Source: Anaspis maculata (Eukaryota; Arthropoda; Insecta; Coleoptera; Scraptiidae). Taken from it: a stretch of 64,000 bases of DNA. Location of the stretch: contig OX421965.1 of the NCBI GenBank assembly GCA_949128115.1, positions 11,315,420-11,379,419 on the forward strand, written 5' to 3'. Positions 24,729 through 35,532 of the stretch are shown here, in pieces. Every line of letters begins with the position of its first letter. The first letter of the stretch is position 1. Both the position numbers and the translations under genes were made by a program. The notes beneath the pieces were generated by a model. That model saw nothing but the letters and a program-made list of their open reading frames with translations. It searched no databases and was not told where the DNA came from.

Positions 24729-24995
24729 AAAGCGGTTGCAATAGCGATTTTCATCGAGATGGAAAATGCGCTAAAAATACCGACTGCTGTACCAGAGACC
24801 GACCAGGAACCATTTTTGCAGTATTTACCCCTAGCAGGTAGATTTACCGCAATACAGTGCCTCTGACGCGAAATCTCGCGTGGCGCCACATCTTGAATTG
24901 CGAAGGAGCGTCTTCTGAACAAGTATGCCAAATTTCATGCTTTGATCACAAAATGCACAGACCATTCCGCTAACCCCCCCACTAATATGAAAATC

Positions 24996-25296
24996 GCGGT
25001 TTCCATTTCGAAAACTTTACCGGAAGCTTCAAAATCCAAGATGGCGGACAGGGAGCAAGTAAACCGGAAATGTCTTGTTTTAGGGTTCCAGGAGTCCTAG
25101 GATCACAATTCAAGTCTCATTTTTTAGGTTTTTGAACTCCCCTGATCAATCGGAATTGGTTTTAGATGCAAGCTATACATTTTCCATAGTAAAAATTCTA
25201 TCACTATGATTTTACTAGGAACCAGAAACAGACAGATTGTTTTTTTGTTCAGTTCGATTCTCTTCACAATTTTCATGATTCCAAGTGTATTTGTAT
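24996..25296. other. No recognisable feature
   Basis: Short AT-rich stretch containing AAGATGGCGGACAGGGAG near 25040. No supported gene or repeat end. Confidence 0.4.
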
Positions 25297-25903
25297 AGAC
25301 CGGGTGATGCAAAACAACAGCAGTAACACTTTATCTGGATAAAATTATGAATATGTCAGAGGCAGTGTGAGTCAAAGAGCATGAAATTACCTATTTAGCC
25401 CAGTCAACGAGGAAAAAATAGCGAAAATAAATCGTGTACTTTTTAAAATTGGTAGAGATGATTTCGAAAGCTTGTTGATAATTGTGTAAAGAGTACTCAT
25501 CGATAGGAGATGTAGAGTCGCCGCCACCTTGGATTATTGGTGTAATTGGGTATTTTTTTGATTATTTCGATAAATAGCAAACCCATCGAAAAACGGTTTG
25601 GTTCAAATAGAAGGCCATCAAATTGTCTACAAAAAAGATGCGTATGACTTTCACGTATCTGCCGTAATTCCAGGGAAATTGGCCTGCGAGCGTCGGGTGT
25701 GAGTCGTAGGGGCGATTTTCAATTTTTCACGGTGTCTATTAATGAAAAATCACGCTACACTGCAATGCAATGCTGTTTCGGCAATCCTCGTTGCTGTATA
25801 ATTGACCAAGTCATCTTGTGGTCTAGATCGGTTCAGAAAATACTCGAATTTATGCACCTTAGTTATTTTGAGGAAGAGTAAATGGGTATGACTCACCACC
25901 CTG
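25297..25903. mobile_element. Possible CAGGGTGG-type element, diverged left end
   Basis: The right end reads GACTCACCACCCTG followed by TA, the terminus seen in several elements of this window. The left end, TATAGACCGGGTGATG, is a poorer inverted match. The interior is noncoding. Confidence 0.4.
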
Positions 25904-26149
25904 TATAATAAATTTCTTGTCTCTTGGTGCATTCATTTTTTTTCATGCACCTTGTTTCATGAATGAATCACTGATTATTATACCTATACTTTGTTTTGAA
26001 ATACCTTCAAGTAACCAAAATACTGAGGGCTAATTTTCTCCCGTTGTCCCTTTCATATTTTTGAAAATATTTTTTTTTGTAATCTTTTATGCACTAACGA
26101 AGGTTACCAAAAGCAGTGAGGCGTGATTAAACCGCGAATAGAAATTGTC

Positions 26150-26640
26150 GATTAAAAAACAAGTTTTTTCAAGTTAACTTGTTCGAGCTTGTTTTTTCCA
26201 AATTTACACATCGGATTCGGGTTCAGGAGATTGAATTTAGTCGGAAAAGATACCAAACTTGTCGTGATCGGTTTCATATGGCCTGGAAAACAAATACAGC
26301 CACCTAGCCGAGCTTCGCTTCCCCCCTCTGACCCCTCTTCAACAATGATAGACACTTTTTGTGCCAAAATAGTATCAACATGATGTGATGCATTGAATTA
26401 CGACGTATTTGCATCCAATGGATTGAAGGATTTCATCCCCTCCACTTTGAGTTGCAGTTTTTCAACCCTCTTCTCCAATCACTAAGAACCCCGAGGTGCG
26501 ATTTTTGCAGATTTTGAATAAGTAATAGGGTATTCAATTCTAAACAGAATACCAAATTTCAATGTTTTTTCCGAGGTTATGACGATTTTCTTACTCTCTT
26601 TCCCGTACAAATTTGACTGAGGTGCAAAAATTTGAATTGA
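26150..26640. repeat. Single (unpaired) arm of foldback family A
   Basis: This matches the right arms at 18480-18885 and 22240-22660 (TTTAGTCGGAAAAGATACCA, AATGATAGACACTTTTTGTG) but has no inverted partner nearby. It is a deletion derivative or half element. Confidence 0.75.
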
Positions 26641-27183
26641 GCGGGCTCCGCGTTTACCGGAAGTGGCCCGCCATTAGCCACATGCATCATAAGACATTTT
26701 ATGACCTACTTCTTTTCGTTTAACACCAGTTCGGGCTCAATCTGATCATTTTTACATCAGGCGAGTACTGCAATTTACAGCGACTCAAAACATTCGAAGA
26801 CCTGGAAGACTATGAAGCACACGCGAGAAAGTCCGAGAAAATTTCTATGAGTTCTCATGGTCTGAGGACTCACTTAAGTAAAAATCAGCTTTGAGCGAAT
26901 TTGTTCCCGGTATTTATGATATTATGATATGAAGTCTAGATTGACTGGGCTATACCCTGAGCCGCCGCGGCGCATGTATGACTTGTCTGTTGATTTAAAA
27001 ATTTATAACTCCTTAACTGTGAGTTTTGGAGCAACCAAACTTTCCCAAAATATTTTTGAAAGCTTTCTCCACACATGATTCCGCATATGTATGGACTTAT
27101 TTTGAAAAACTGATGTGGTTCCCCATAGGTCGAAGTTTTTGTGTCATATTTTTGTTCTTGGGTTTTTAATGATTTGGAAAGAC
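26641..27183. other. No recognisable feature
   Basis: Intergenic sequence between two repeats. No exon with splice support was found. Confidence 0.4.
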
Positions 27184-28562
27184 AACTTAGTTGCAGCGGT
27201 ACGCTAGCGAAATGACCCTGATTCTGCATTTTGTGATACTGCAATGGAATTTGGCATATGCAAACTACATGAAATTTCAAGTGATTTGACCCGCAGCACT
27301 CAAAGATTTGTCCATTAGGGGGCCACTGGGGGCCCCTCAAAATTTCAAGATGTCAGAACTTTTACCATGCACCATTCAGTACTGCCCTATCCACCGTACA
27401 GGACTTGAAGAACTTTGAAGAATTTTTTTTTTTAACTACAGATAGATTGTTGAATAGTTTTTGTGTGGTCATCGATGAATCCGCATTCCCTTGATCCATT
27501 TATGGGAGCAAAACTTTTGCAGCGCTATTTTTTAACAAAAAAGTGACCTCAACTTACCATTATTTTCAACATTACTTTTTTCAATGTTTTATCCCGGTAA
27601 GTATGATTATTGTTATACTAATATATAGCTTGAAGTTTTCTTCAACGGTGTGGATGATAAAACGCCCTCAGATTCCACCTGGAAACCGTACATAATAATT
27701 TTTCTGCAAGGCCGTCAAATTTGGGATTTTTTATTTTCTACCGGGAGCAGCCAAAATTTCAATACACACCACTCCGCCCGAGAGCACCGGTTGCGGTATT
27801 TTCGCATCAACTTTTTATTTCAGTATTACAAAATGCAAAATTGTTAGGCGTGAATATCGTTTCCCGCTAGAGTAAACCGGTGGTCTCGGGCGGAGTGATG
27901 TGCATTGACATTTTGGCCGCTCCCGCTAGAAAATCAAAAATGCCAAATTTGACGGCCTTGCAGAAAAATTAATATGACGGCTTCCAGGTGGAACCTGAGG
28001 TCGTTTCATCATCCACACCGTCGAAGAAAGCTTCAGGCTACATATTAGTATAACAATAATCATACTTACCGGGATGAAACATTGAAAAAAGTAATGTTGA
28101 AAATAATGGTAAGTTGAGGTCACTTCTTTGTTGAATAAGAGAGCTGCAAAAGTTTTGTTTTTATGAATGAATCAATGGGATGCGGATTTATCGATGACCA
28201 CACAAAAACTTTTTAACAATTTATTTGTGGTCCAAAAAAAATATTTTTTTCATTTTGTTGACCAGGCAAAGAAATTAATTTTTTTTCTATAAGAAGAATG
28301 GAATTGACTTGACGAAAAATGTTGAGATGGTCAAGAACAAAGTTGTTCTAGTCCTGTATGGTAGATAGGGCGGTACTGAATGGTGCATTGTAAAAGTTCT
28401 GACATCTTGAAATTTTGAGGGGCCCCCAGTCGCCCCCTAATGGACAAATTTTTGAGTGCTGCGGGTCAAATCACTTGAAATTTTATGAAGTTTGCATATG
28501 CCAAATTTCATTGCAGTATCACAAAATGCAGAATCAAAAAGCGTACCGCTGCAACTAACTAT
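27184..28562. repeat. 1.4-kb near-complete palindrome
   Basis: The left half from 27184 (TTAGTTGCAGCGGTACGC) returns inverted at 28562. Matching continues through GGGGGCCCCTCAAAATTTC near 27330/28410 and TTTTTCTGCAAGGCCGTCAAAT near 27700/27950, to a centre near 27850 where CACTCCGCCCGAGA faces TCTCGGGCGGAGTG. Almost the whole element is stem. There is no gene. Confidence 0.88.
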
Positions 28563-28945
28563 GAACATTTGAAAAATGAAAACTGTTCCGAACGCTTGAA
28601 AAATGACCCAGCATCAGAACCATGTGAAAAAATTTGCCGTTTTTACTATGATTCTCGATTTCTAGCTCGTTGAACGCAAAAAATTGGAAAAACTTGAAAT
28701 TGGAAAAATTGTCGAAAATAGGGGCTTCGCCCCAGAAGGCACCATTTTTCGTTCTGGAAACCGGGATTCTCGGATCCAGCGGGGTCGAATTAGTCTGAAA
28801 GTTTTATCGCCAACCGGTAACCTTTCCATGCCGCTGAACACAGTTTAGAGAGCACTTTTGAAAAATTGGGCCTAGACTTATAGTTAGGGTCGGTTTTTTC
28901 ATCTCCAGATAACTTTGCCTGTGAGTTGAATGCCATATATGTATA
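28563..28945. other. No recognisable feature
   Basis: Short spacer with the small inverted motif GGGGCTTCGCCCC near 28722. Otherwise unremarkable. Confidence 0.4.
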
Positions 28946-30399
28946 CAGGGTGATTCACCACCAAATGGACATAGCCTAAGAGTAGGTCCAATTTTTCCTG
29001 GCAAACCAGGATCTGGCTTTGATATTTTTCTAACACTGTTCGTTTCAAAGTTACAGGGTGATTCATGTATTTTGTCAAATTTTTTGACAAGCCGTATCTT
29101 CAGAACGACTGAATGGATTGGATTGAAATTTTGTGGGTTGATTCTTTCTTTTATATCTTCCCTATCAAACAATTTGAAGTTTCCAGGGCCGGCCTTGTTA
29201 AAAAACTTCAAAGCTTTTTTTTGAAAAAAACATTCTGTATGCATATTTTTCGAAATTCATTCTAAAATTCAAAAACTACATAAAAGATGCTAACAATATC
29301 GCAAAAAAAAATTGCTTGGCACCATTAAGCTGTCAAGAAAATTTTGATAATCGTAATGATTTTTGAGGTTAGGATTTTTTGTAAATCGATATTTCTGAAT
29401 ATTTGCGGATGATCCATTATGGCCCTGAATTTAAGACGTTTTGTCAGAAAAATAAAAATGACATTTTTCTCGTTTTCTCAGTAGCAACAAAATAGTCAGG
29501 GGGCATAGGGTCAAAAAAGGCTTTGCCGTGTGCAGCTTCGTGAAGATATATAGGAATATGTCCTAATCGATTTCTGGGCGATCAGGGACCATGAAAAATT
29601 ATGGTGGAATATTGGCATCTGCTGCAGGCAAATATGGTGGAGGCGCCAAAATGGGCTTCATCTGATGGTAAGAAACTGGCTGTAGCTCGTTTGTTTTTCA
29701 ACGGATTTCAACATCTGAAACATCATTTTGTAAACAGAAAAATTCTCTTCTTATTTCATGCCTAAGTTTTCAAACGTCATTCCTAGAAACTGTCAAAATT
29801 GTCTTCATAAGATATGCTAAATTCCGGCCTTTTTTCAAAGTTATCTGATATCTTTAAAACTTGGCAGTATTATAGATCTTGAAGTGCCCTTTCCGAATTT
29901 ACACTTTTCCACTACGTATATTTGCCGTTTTGGCCGCCATATTGGAAAGATGGCGCCTAAAAAACAGTTTTTTGTCAATATCTTCATTTCACTCAATGTG
30001 AGGTGGAAGCGTTTGTATGCGAATGGAAGCTTATTCAATTCTCTACAATTTGACACTTTACTCGTGTACGTGCTATTTCCGGTTCTTGGGTTATGGCTTC
30101 CAGAGCTCCCTGAAGCATCAACTTTTGTCATCCAGTCAGCATGTCAAGTTGAGCTTAGCTCCACGTGGCAGTCAAATTAACCATGAATAATGATAAATTG
30201 TCAACCACAGACCATTAATATCCAGAAAATCAATCATGGTAACGGTTTCTATGCAACTACAGGGTGAACTCTAAGGGAAAATTAACTTTGAGAAGGTATA
30301 GCTTGAGAACCGTAAGTCACACATGAGTGATTCAGACGTCAAATTATAGAAAATTTAATAGACCTTCACTTTTGATATAAATTTTGAAGTTGATTGACG

Positions 30400-31312
30400 A
30401 ATTTAAAAAATATATAGTCCGTTTTTTATTTTAGGCCCCAGCCCGTAGCATCTTTATTATGAATTTCACACCCGATATATTATATATTTTTGAAATCAGA
30501 AAAACAAGATCTATCTAGTGATGATATGTCAAATTATTTTTGACAGATGTCATTTTTTGACAAATGACAGAATAGTACTTGTGATACATCATTTTAAAGC
30601 CTTTCAAATTCTGAGGAGAACTGTGTTTTTATTTTTGAAATAGGGTGTCTTTTACAGCTTCTAGAGGTCTTTCAATATGAAAAAATGTCAATTTTAGAAA
30701 TAGCCACTCAATAAGTAATAGGTATTTTTAAAATTAACTAATGGTAATAACTAATAACTAATAACTAAACATCTTATCTTTCGGGTAGGCTCATAAAAAC
30801 TCGAGGGGGGTCATTTCTGGCAAGCTCGGATGTCATCGCGTTGGGCCGGTGGTAGTTCCAATTCACTGATCGTCGAATCTTTCATTCAAGGAACAAGGAG
30901 GCGGTCATTCGAGCAACTTCTTTAGGACATTTTTTGTTTCATTGTGATTAATTAATCATTATTATCATTAGTTTACATTAAAAATAGGCACCTGCTTTAT
31001 CTATTTACTTATTATGTATTTTTGAAATTCAACATTTTTTTCGTATTGAAAGACCCCTAGAAGCTGTAAAAGACACCCTATTACAAAAATAAAAACACAG
31101 TTCTCCTCAGAATTTTATGGGCTTTAAAATGATGTATCACAAGTAATATTCTGTCGTTAGTCAAAAAACGACATCTGTCAAAAATAATTTGACATATCAT
31201 CAGTCGAAAGATCTTGTTTTTGTGATTTCAAAAATATATAATATATTGGGTGTGAAACCCATAATAAAGATGCTACGGGCTGGGGCCTAAAATAAAAAAC
31301 GGACGGTATACC
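30400..31312. repeat. Palindrome copy 1 of a 0.9-kb family
   Basis: Arms about 30418-30720 and 31010-31312 are inverted copies, with shared block ATTTGACATATCATC and ending at GGCCCCAGC. The adjacent segment 31308-32223 is a second copy of the same palindrome, so the two are in tandem. Confidence 0.85.
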
Positions 31313-32223
31313 GTCCGTTTTTTTTTCTAGGCCCCAGCTTATAGCGCCTTTATTATGGGTTTCACACCCAACATATTATATATTTTTGAAATCAGAAGAA
31401 CAGAATCTTTCGATTGATGGTATGTCAAATTATTTTTGACAGATGTCATTTTTTGACAATTGACGGAATAGTACTTGTGACACACCATTTTAAAGCCCAT
31501 AAAATTCTTAGGAGAACTGTGTTTTCATTTCTGAAATAGGATGTCTTTAACAGCTTCTGGAGGTCTTTGAATAGGAAAAATTGTTAAAATTCAGAAATAC
31601 CAACTCAATAATTAATAGGTATTTTTAATATCAACTGATGATAATATTCTGATTTAAAATCGTCCAAATCAGCGGGAGGTTCTATAAACACCTCATCTTT
31701 CAGATAGGCTCATAAAAAAATCGAGGGGGTCATACCTGGCCACCTCGGATACTATCGCGTTGGGCTGGCAGTTCCAATTCACCGGTCGTTGAATCTCTCG
31801 TTCAAGGAACAAGGAGACGGTCATTTCAAATAACTTTTTAAGGGCATTTTCCGTTTCATTGTGATTATTTATTGATTATTATCATTAGTTATTATTAAAA
31901 ATACCTGTTTTGCCTGCTTACGTGTTTATTGAGTATTTCTGAATTTCAACAATTTTTCCTATTTGAAGACCTTCAGAAGCTGTGAAAGATATTCTATTCC
32001 AAAAATGAACACACAGTTTTCCTCAGAATTCAATGGGCTTTGAAATGATGTATCACAAGTACTATTTTGTCAATTGTCAAAAAATGACATCTGTCAAAAA
32101 TAATTTGACATATCATCAATCGGGAGATTTTGTTTTTCTGATTTCAAAAATATATAATATGTTGGGTGAGGAACCCATAATAAAGGCGCTACGCGCTGGG
32201 GCCTAGAAAAAAAGACGGACGGT
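31308..32223. repeat. Palindrome copy 2 of the 0.9-kb family
   Basis: Same structure as the preceding copy: arms about 31310-31620 and 31930-32220, both with GGCCCCAGC outer blocks and CAAATTATTTTTGACAGATG. The junction between the copies is GGACGGTATACCGTCC at about 31301-31316, itself a perfect short palindrome. Confidence 0.85.
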
Positions 32224-32226
32224 ATA

Positions 32227-33699
32227 CAGGGTGGTGAAAATTTCGATGCTCACCATTGGTATCTTGGAAACGGTAAGAGATACGAGGTCGGTTAAATTAG
32301 AAAAAAGTTGCGCATTTTTGTGACGATTGAGAATCTGAAAAGAAACTTTGAATATTTTGATTGGTTTACGATTTATCACGAAAAAACTGAAAATTTTGAT
32401 TTCAGAAATTATTTTTTATCTTTCCAACCATTCAAGCTATTTCAATCAAACTTGGTAGTTTTATGTTTTTGATCACTCCGAGTCGATCAACGTTGGCAGA
32501 AATTTTCCAGGCCTTCTAGATGTCAAATTATGATAGTCAACTTTTGTTTTTCTTATGGCCGCCATATTGGATTTTTGCACTTATGAATAGAAAAAAAAAA
32601 TTAGCTTTCCGAATTAGTAACCAACATGTTCTTTTTATGACATTTCAATCTCAAATTTTGAAATTCTCGTAAATTATTGACAAAATCGGGAATGCTTTGA
32701 AAAACAATTGAAATATTATCAATAGCAACAACAAAAAAGTGACAGATGGTGTTCAATTGACGTATCTAACTTCTTAATCGTGTTTTGTGCTTGTTTGTAC
32801 CGGTAGTTCATAAATTGAATGGGTCAAGGGTGTCTGTGAGTTCAAAAACGTCTGTCGGAACTAGCATATCGTTCTTGTTAAAGTTTGACAAATTTATTAG
32901 AAAAGGAGTAAGGATTACCCTAGTTTCGACAGACGTTTTTGAATTCACAGGCACCCTTGACTCATTTAATTTATGAGCTCTCGGTACAAACAAGCACAAA
33001 ACACGATTAAGAAGTTACGGCTCGATACCAAGTTGGGGCTGAGACCGCCGTAAGTGCCGTTACCATAGCAACGGCGGATACCAACTAATCAGACCGCGCT
33101 GTATTTGGCGAGTTACGCCGTCACAAACTTCGCGCCTGCAACTTGGTATCGAGGCCTTAGATACGTCAATTGAACACAATCTGTCTTCTTTCTGTTGTTG
33201 CTATTGATAACATTTCAATTGTTTTTCAAAGCATTCCCGATTTTGTCAATAATTTACGAAAATTTCAAAATTTGACGCTAAAAATGTCATAAAAAGAACA
33301 TGTTGGTTACTAATTCGGCAAGCTGATTTTTTTCTCAATTCATAAGTGCAAAAATCCAATATGGCGGCCATAAGAAAAACAAAAGTTGACTATCATAATT
33401 TGACATCTAGAAGGCCTGGAAAATTTCTGCCAACGTTGATCGACTCGTAGTGATCAAAAACATAAAACTACCAAGTTTGATTGAAATAGCTTGAATGGTT
33501 GGAAAGATAAAAAATAATTTCTGAAATCAAAATTTTCAGTTTTTTCGTGATAAATCGTAAACCAATCAAAATATTCAAAGTTTCTTTTCAGATTCTCAAT
33601 CGCCACAAAAATGCGCAACTTTTTTCTAATTTAACCGACCTCGTATCTCTTACCGTTTCCAAGATACCAATGGTGAGCATCGAAATTTTCACCACCCTG
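32227..33699. mobile_element. Intact CAGGGTGGTG foldback element
   Basis: The ends CAGGGTGGTGAAAATTTCG and CGAAATTTTCACCACCCTG are flanked by TA on both sides. The arms run about 550 bp to a nested hairpin (about 32770-33017) that carries GCTTGTTTGTACCGG and its inverted partner. Next to it, between the hairpin and the right outer arm, is a GC-rich insert at about 33019-33158. A second, interrupted copy of this element starts at 2300. Confidence 0.85.
33019..33158. repeat. GC-rich insert near the centre of the CAGGGTGGTG foldback
   Basis: Starts CTCGATACCAAGTTG and ends CAACTTGGTATCGAG, so it has its own inverted ends. It contains CCGTTACCATAGCAACGG at about 33058, which matches the RFX X-box pattern. 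It is far more GC-rich than the surrounding arms, which suggests a separate small insertion. Confidence 0.6.
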
Positions 33700-35532
33700 T
33701 ATATATATATATATATTTTTGGGCGCCATTTTTCCAAAATTATGGCCAGAACAGCAAAGACACGAAGTGGAAAAGTAGATATTTTGATTGATGACCCCAA
33801 ATTTCATCATAATAATGAGTTTCGAATGTATCTGATATCCTTCAAGTGCTATATTACCTTTATTTCTTTCTAAAGTCAGTTTGCTTTCACAGTTCACCCT
33901 GTAATTACACAAATAACATCACCATGATCGATTTTCCAAATTTTTATCATCTATGATTAATGGCCAGGAGCTATTGATGGGTTATTTGCCTACTACATGA
34001 CGGTGGTATCAATTTAACATGCTGATTGAATGCCGAAAGTTGATGCTTCCGGAAGTTCTGAAAGCTCTAACTCAAGAACCGTAAATCGCACATTAATGAC
34101 TGATATGTCAAATTGTAGAGATTGAAATGGGCTTTCCTCCGCATACACACATTTCAATCTTGAGTCAGTTGAATTCAAGATATTGACAAAAAACTGTTTT
34201 TTGGGCGCCATCTTTTCAATATGGCGGCCAAAACGGCAAAGATACGAAATGGAGAAGTAGGAATTCGAAAAGAGCACTTCAAGGTCTATGATACTGCTAG
34301 GTTTCAAAAATATCGGATAACCTTTAAAAAAGGGCGGAATTTAGCATGTTTTATAAATACAGATTTGACAGTTTCACGAAATGACGTTTGTAAATTTAGG
34401 TATGGAATAAGAAGAGAATTTTTTTGTCTACAAAATGACGTTCCAGATGTTGAAATCCGTTGAAAAACAAACGAGCTACAGCCAGTTTCTTATTACCAGA
34501 TTAAGCCCATTTTGGCGCCTCCACCATATTTGCCTGCAGTAGATACGAATATTCCACCATAATTTTTTATGGTCCTTGATCCCCCAGGAATCGACTGAGA
34601 CATAACTCTATATATCTTCACGGAGCTGCACACGGCACGACCTATGCCCCCATACTAAAAAATTTCATCAGAATTTTCAAAAATTTTTTGTAACGTCCCC
34701 CATTTTTAGCTAAATTTGTGATAGAAGTGAAGCTGAGGGACGTAACAATAATTTTTTGGAAATTCGGTTGAAACTTTTGGTTTCTACTGAGAAAACGAGA
34801 AAAATGTCATTTTTATTTTTTTGACGAAACAGCTGAAATTTGGGGCCATGATAGATCATTTGTGAATATTTGAAAATATGAGTTTCAAAAAAATCCTAAC
34901 CTCAAAAATCATCAGGATTATAAATTTTCTTTTGACAGCTTGATGGTGCCAAGCAATTTTTTTTGCGCTTTCAATAGCATGTTTCATGTTGTTTTTGAAC
35001 ATGAAAATGAATTTTGAATAATATGCATACAGTTTGAGAAACAGTCTTTTTTTGGAAAAAACTTGGAAATTTTTTTTTCAAGGCCGGCCCTGTAAATTTT
35101 GAACTTTTTGATAGGACGATGTAACAGATATCAATAGAAGAATCAACCCACAAGATTTCAATCCAATCCATTTAGTCGTTCTGAAGTTATGGCTTGTCAA
35201 AAAATTCTACGAAATACATGAATCACCCTGTAGCTTCGAAACGAACAGCGTTAGAAAAATTCCAAAACCAGATCCTGGTTTGCCTGGAAAAACTGGACCT
35301 ACCCTTAAGCTATGTCCATTTGGTGGTGAATCACCCTGTACAATTATTGTTACAATGATTTTTGCCTTTCAGCTAAGAGGTAATCGGATAGTAACTATAC
35401 TTAATAAGAAAGTACTGGCCCTTATTAAGATAAAATAACCGCATCTGAATTTCTTAAGCCGTTTTTGAGATATCTTGATTTTTTTTGTTGGGTATTTAGG
35501 GGCGCATCAAGTAGGTACTCGCTTATTAGCGC

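Larger units (their letters stand above)
20872..24995. repeat. 4.1-kb outer foldback with an embedded palindrome and satellite array
   Basis: The arm at about 20872-21091, containing TTTTGTGATCAAAGCATG, GTGGCGCCACG and CCTGCTAGGGGTAAAT, is repeated inverted at about 24768-24995. Between the arms lie a second palindrome (21092-22776), a 265-bp tandem array (about 22980-24410) and a segment (24545-24768) that reappears inverted at 63782-64000. No gene is present. Confidence 0.8.
28946..35338. mobile_element. 6.4-kb nested foldback element with CAGGGTGATTC ends
   Basis: The ends CAGGGTGATTCACCACC (28946) and GGTGGTGAATCACCCTG (35338) are inverted copies, each bordered by TA. The arms are about 1.3 kb: 28946-30259 against 33902-35338. 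Within them, 29490-30259 and 33904-34690 are related to the palindrome at 953-2299. A second CAGGGTGAACT/AGTTCACCCTG pair marks an inner level at 30260-33901. The middle holds three further palindromes, listed separately. The whole region is noncoding and could form stems over kilobases. Confidence 0.85.

Noticed and set aside
32785..32999. Two nearly identical 63-codon frames on opposite strands
   Set aside because: A hairpin reads the same on both strands. There is no start context, family match or conservation beyond the repeat.
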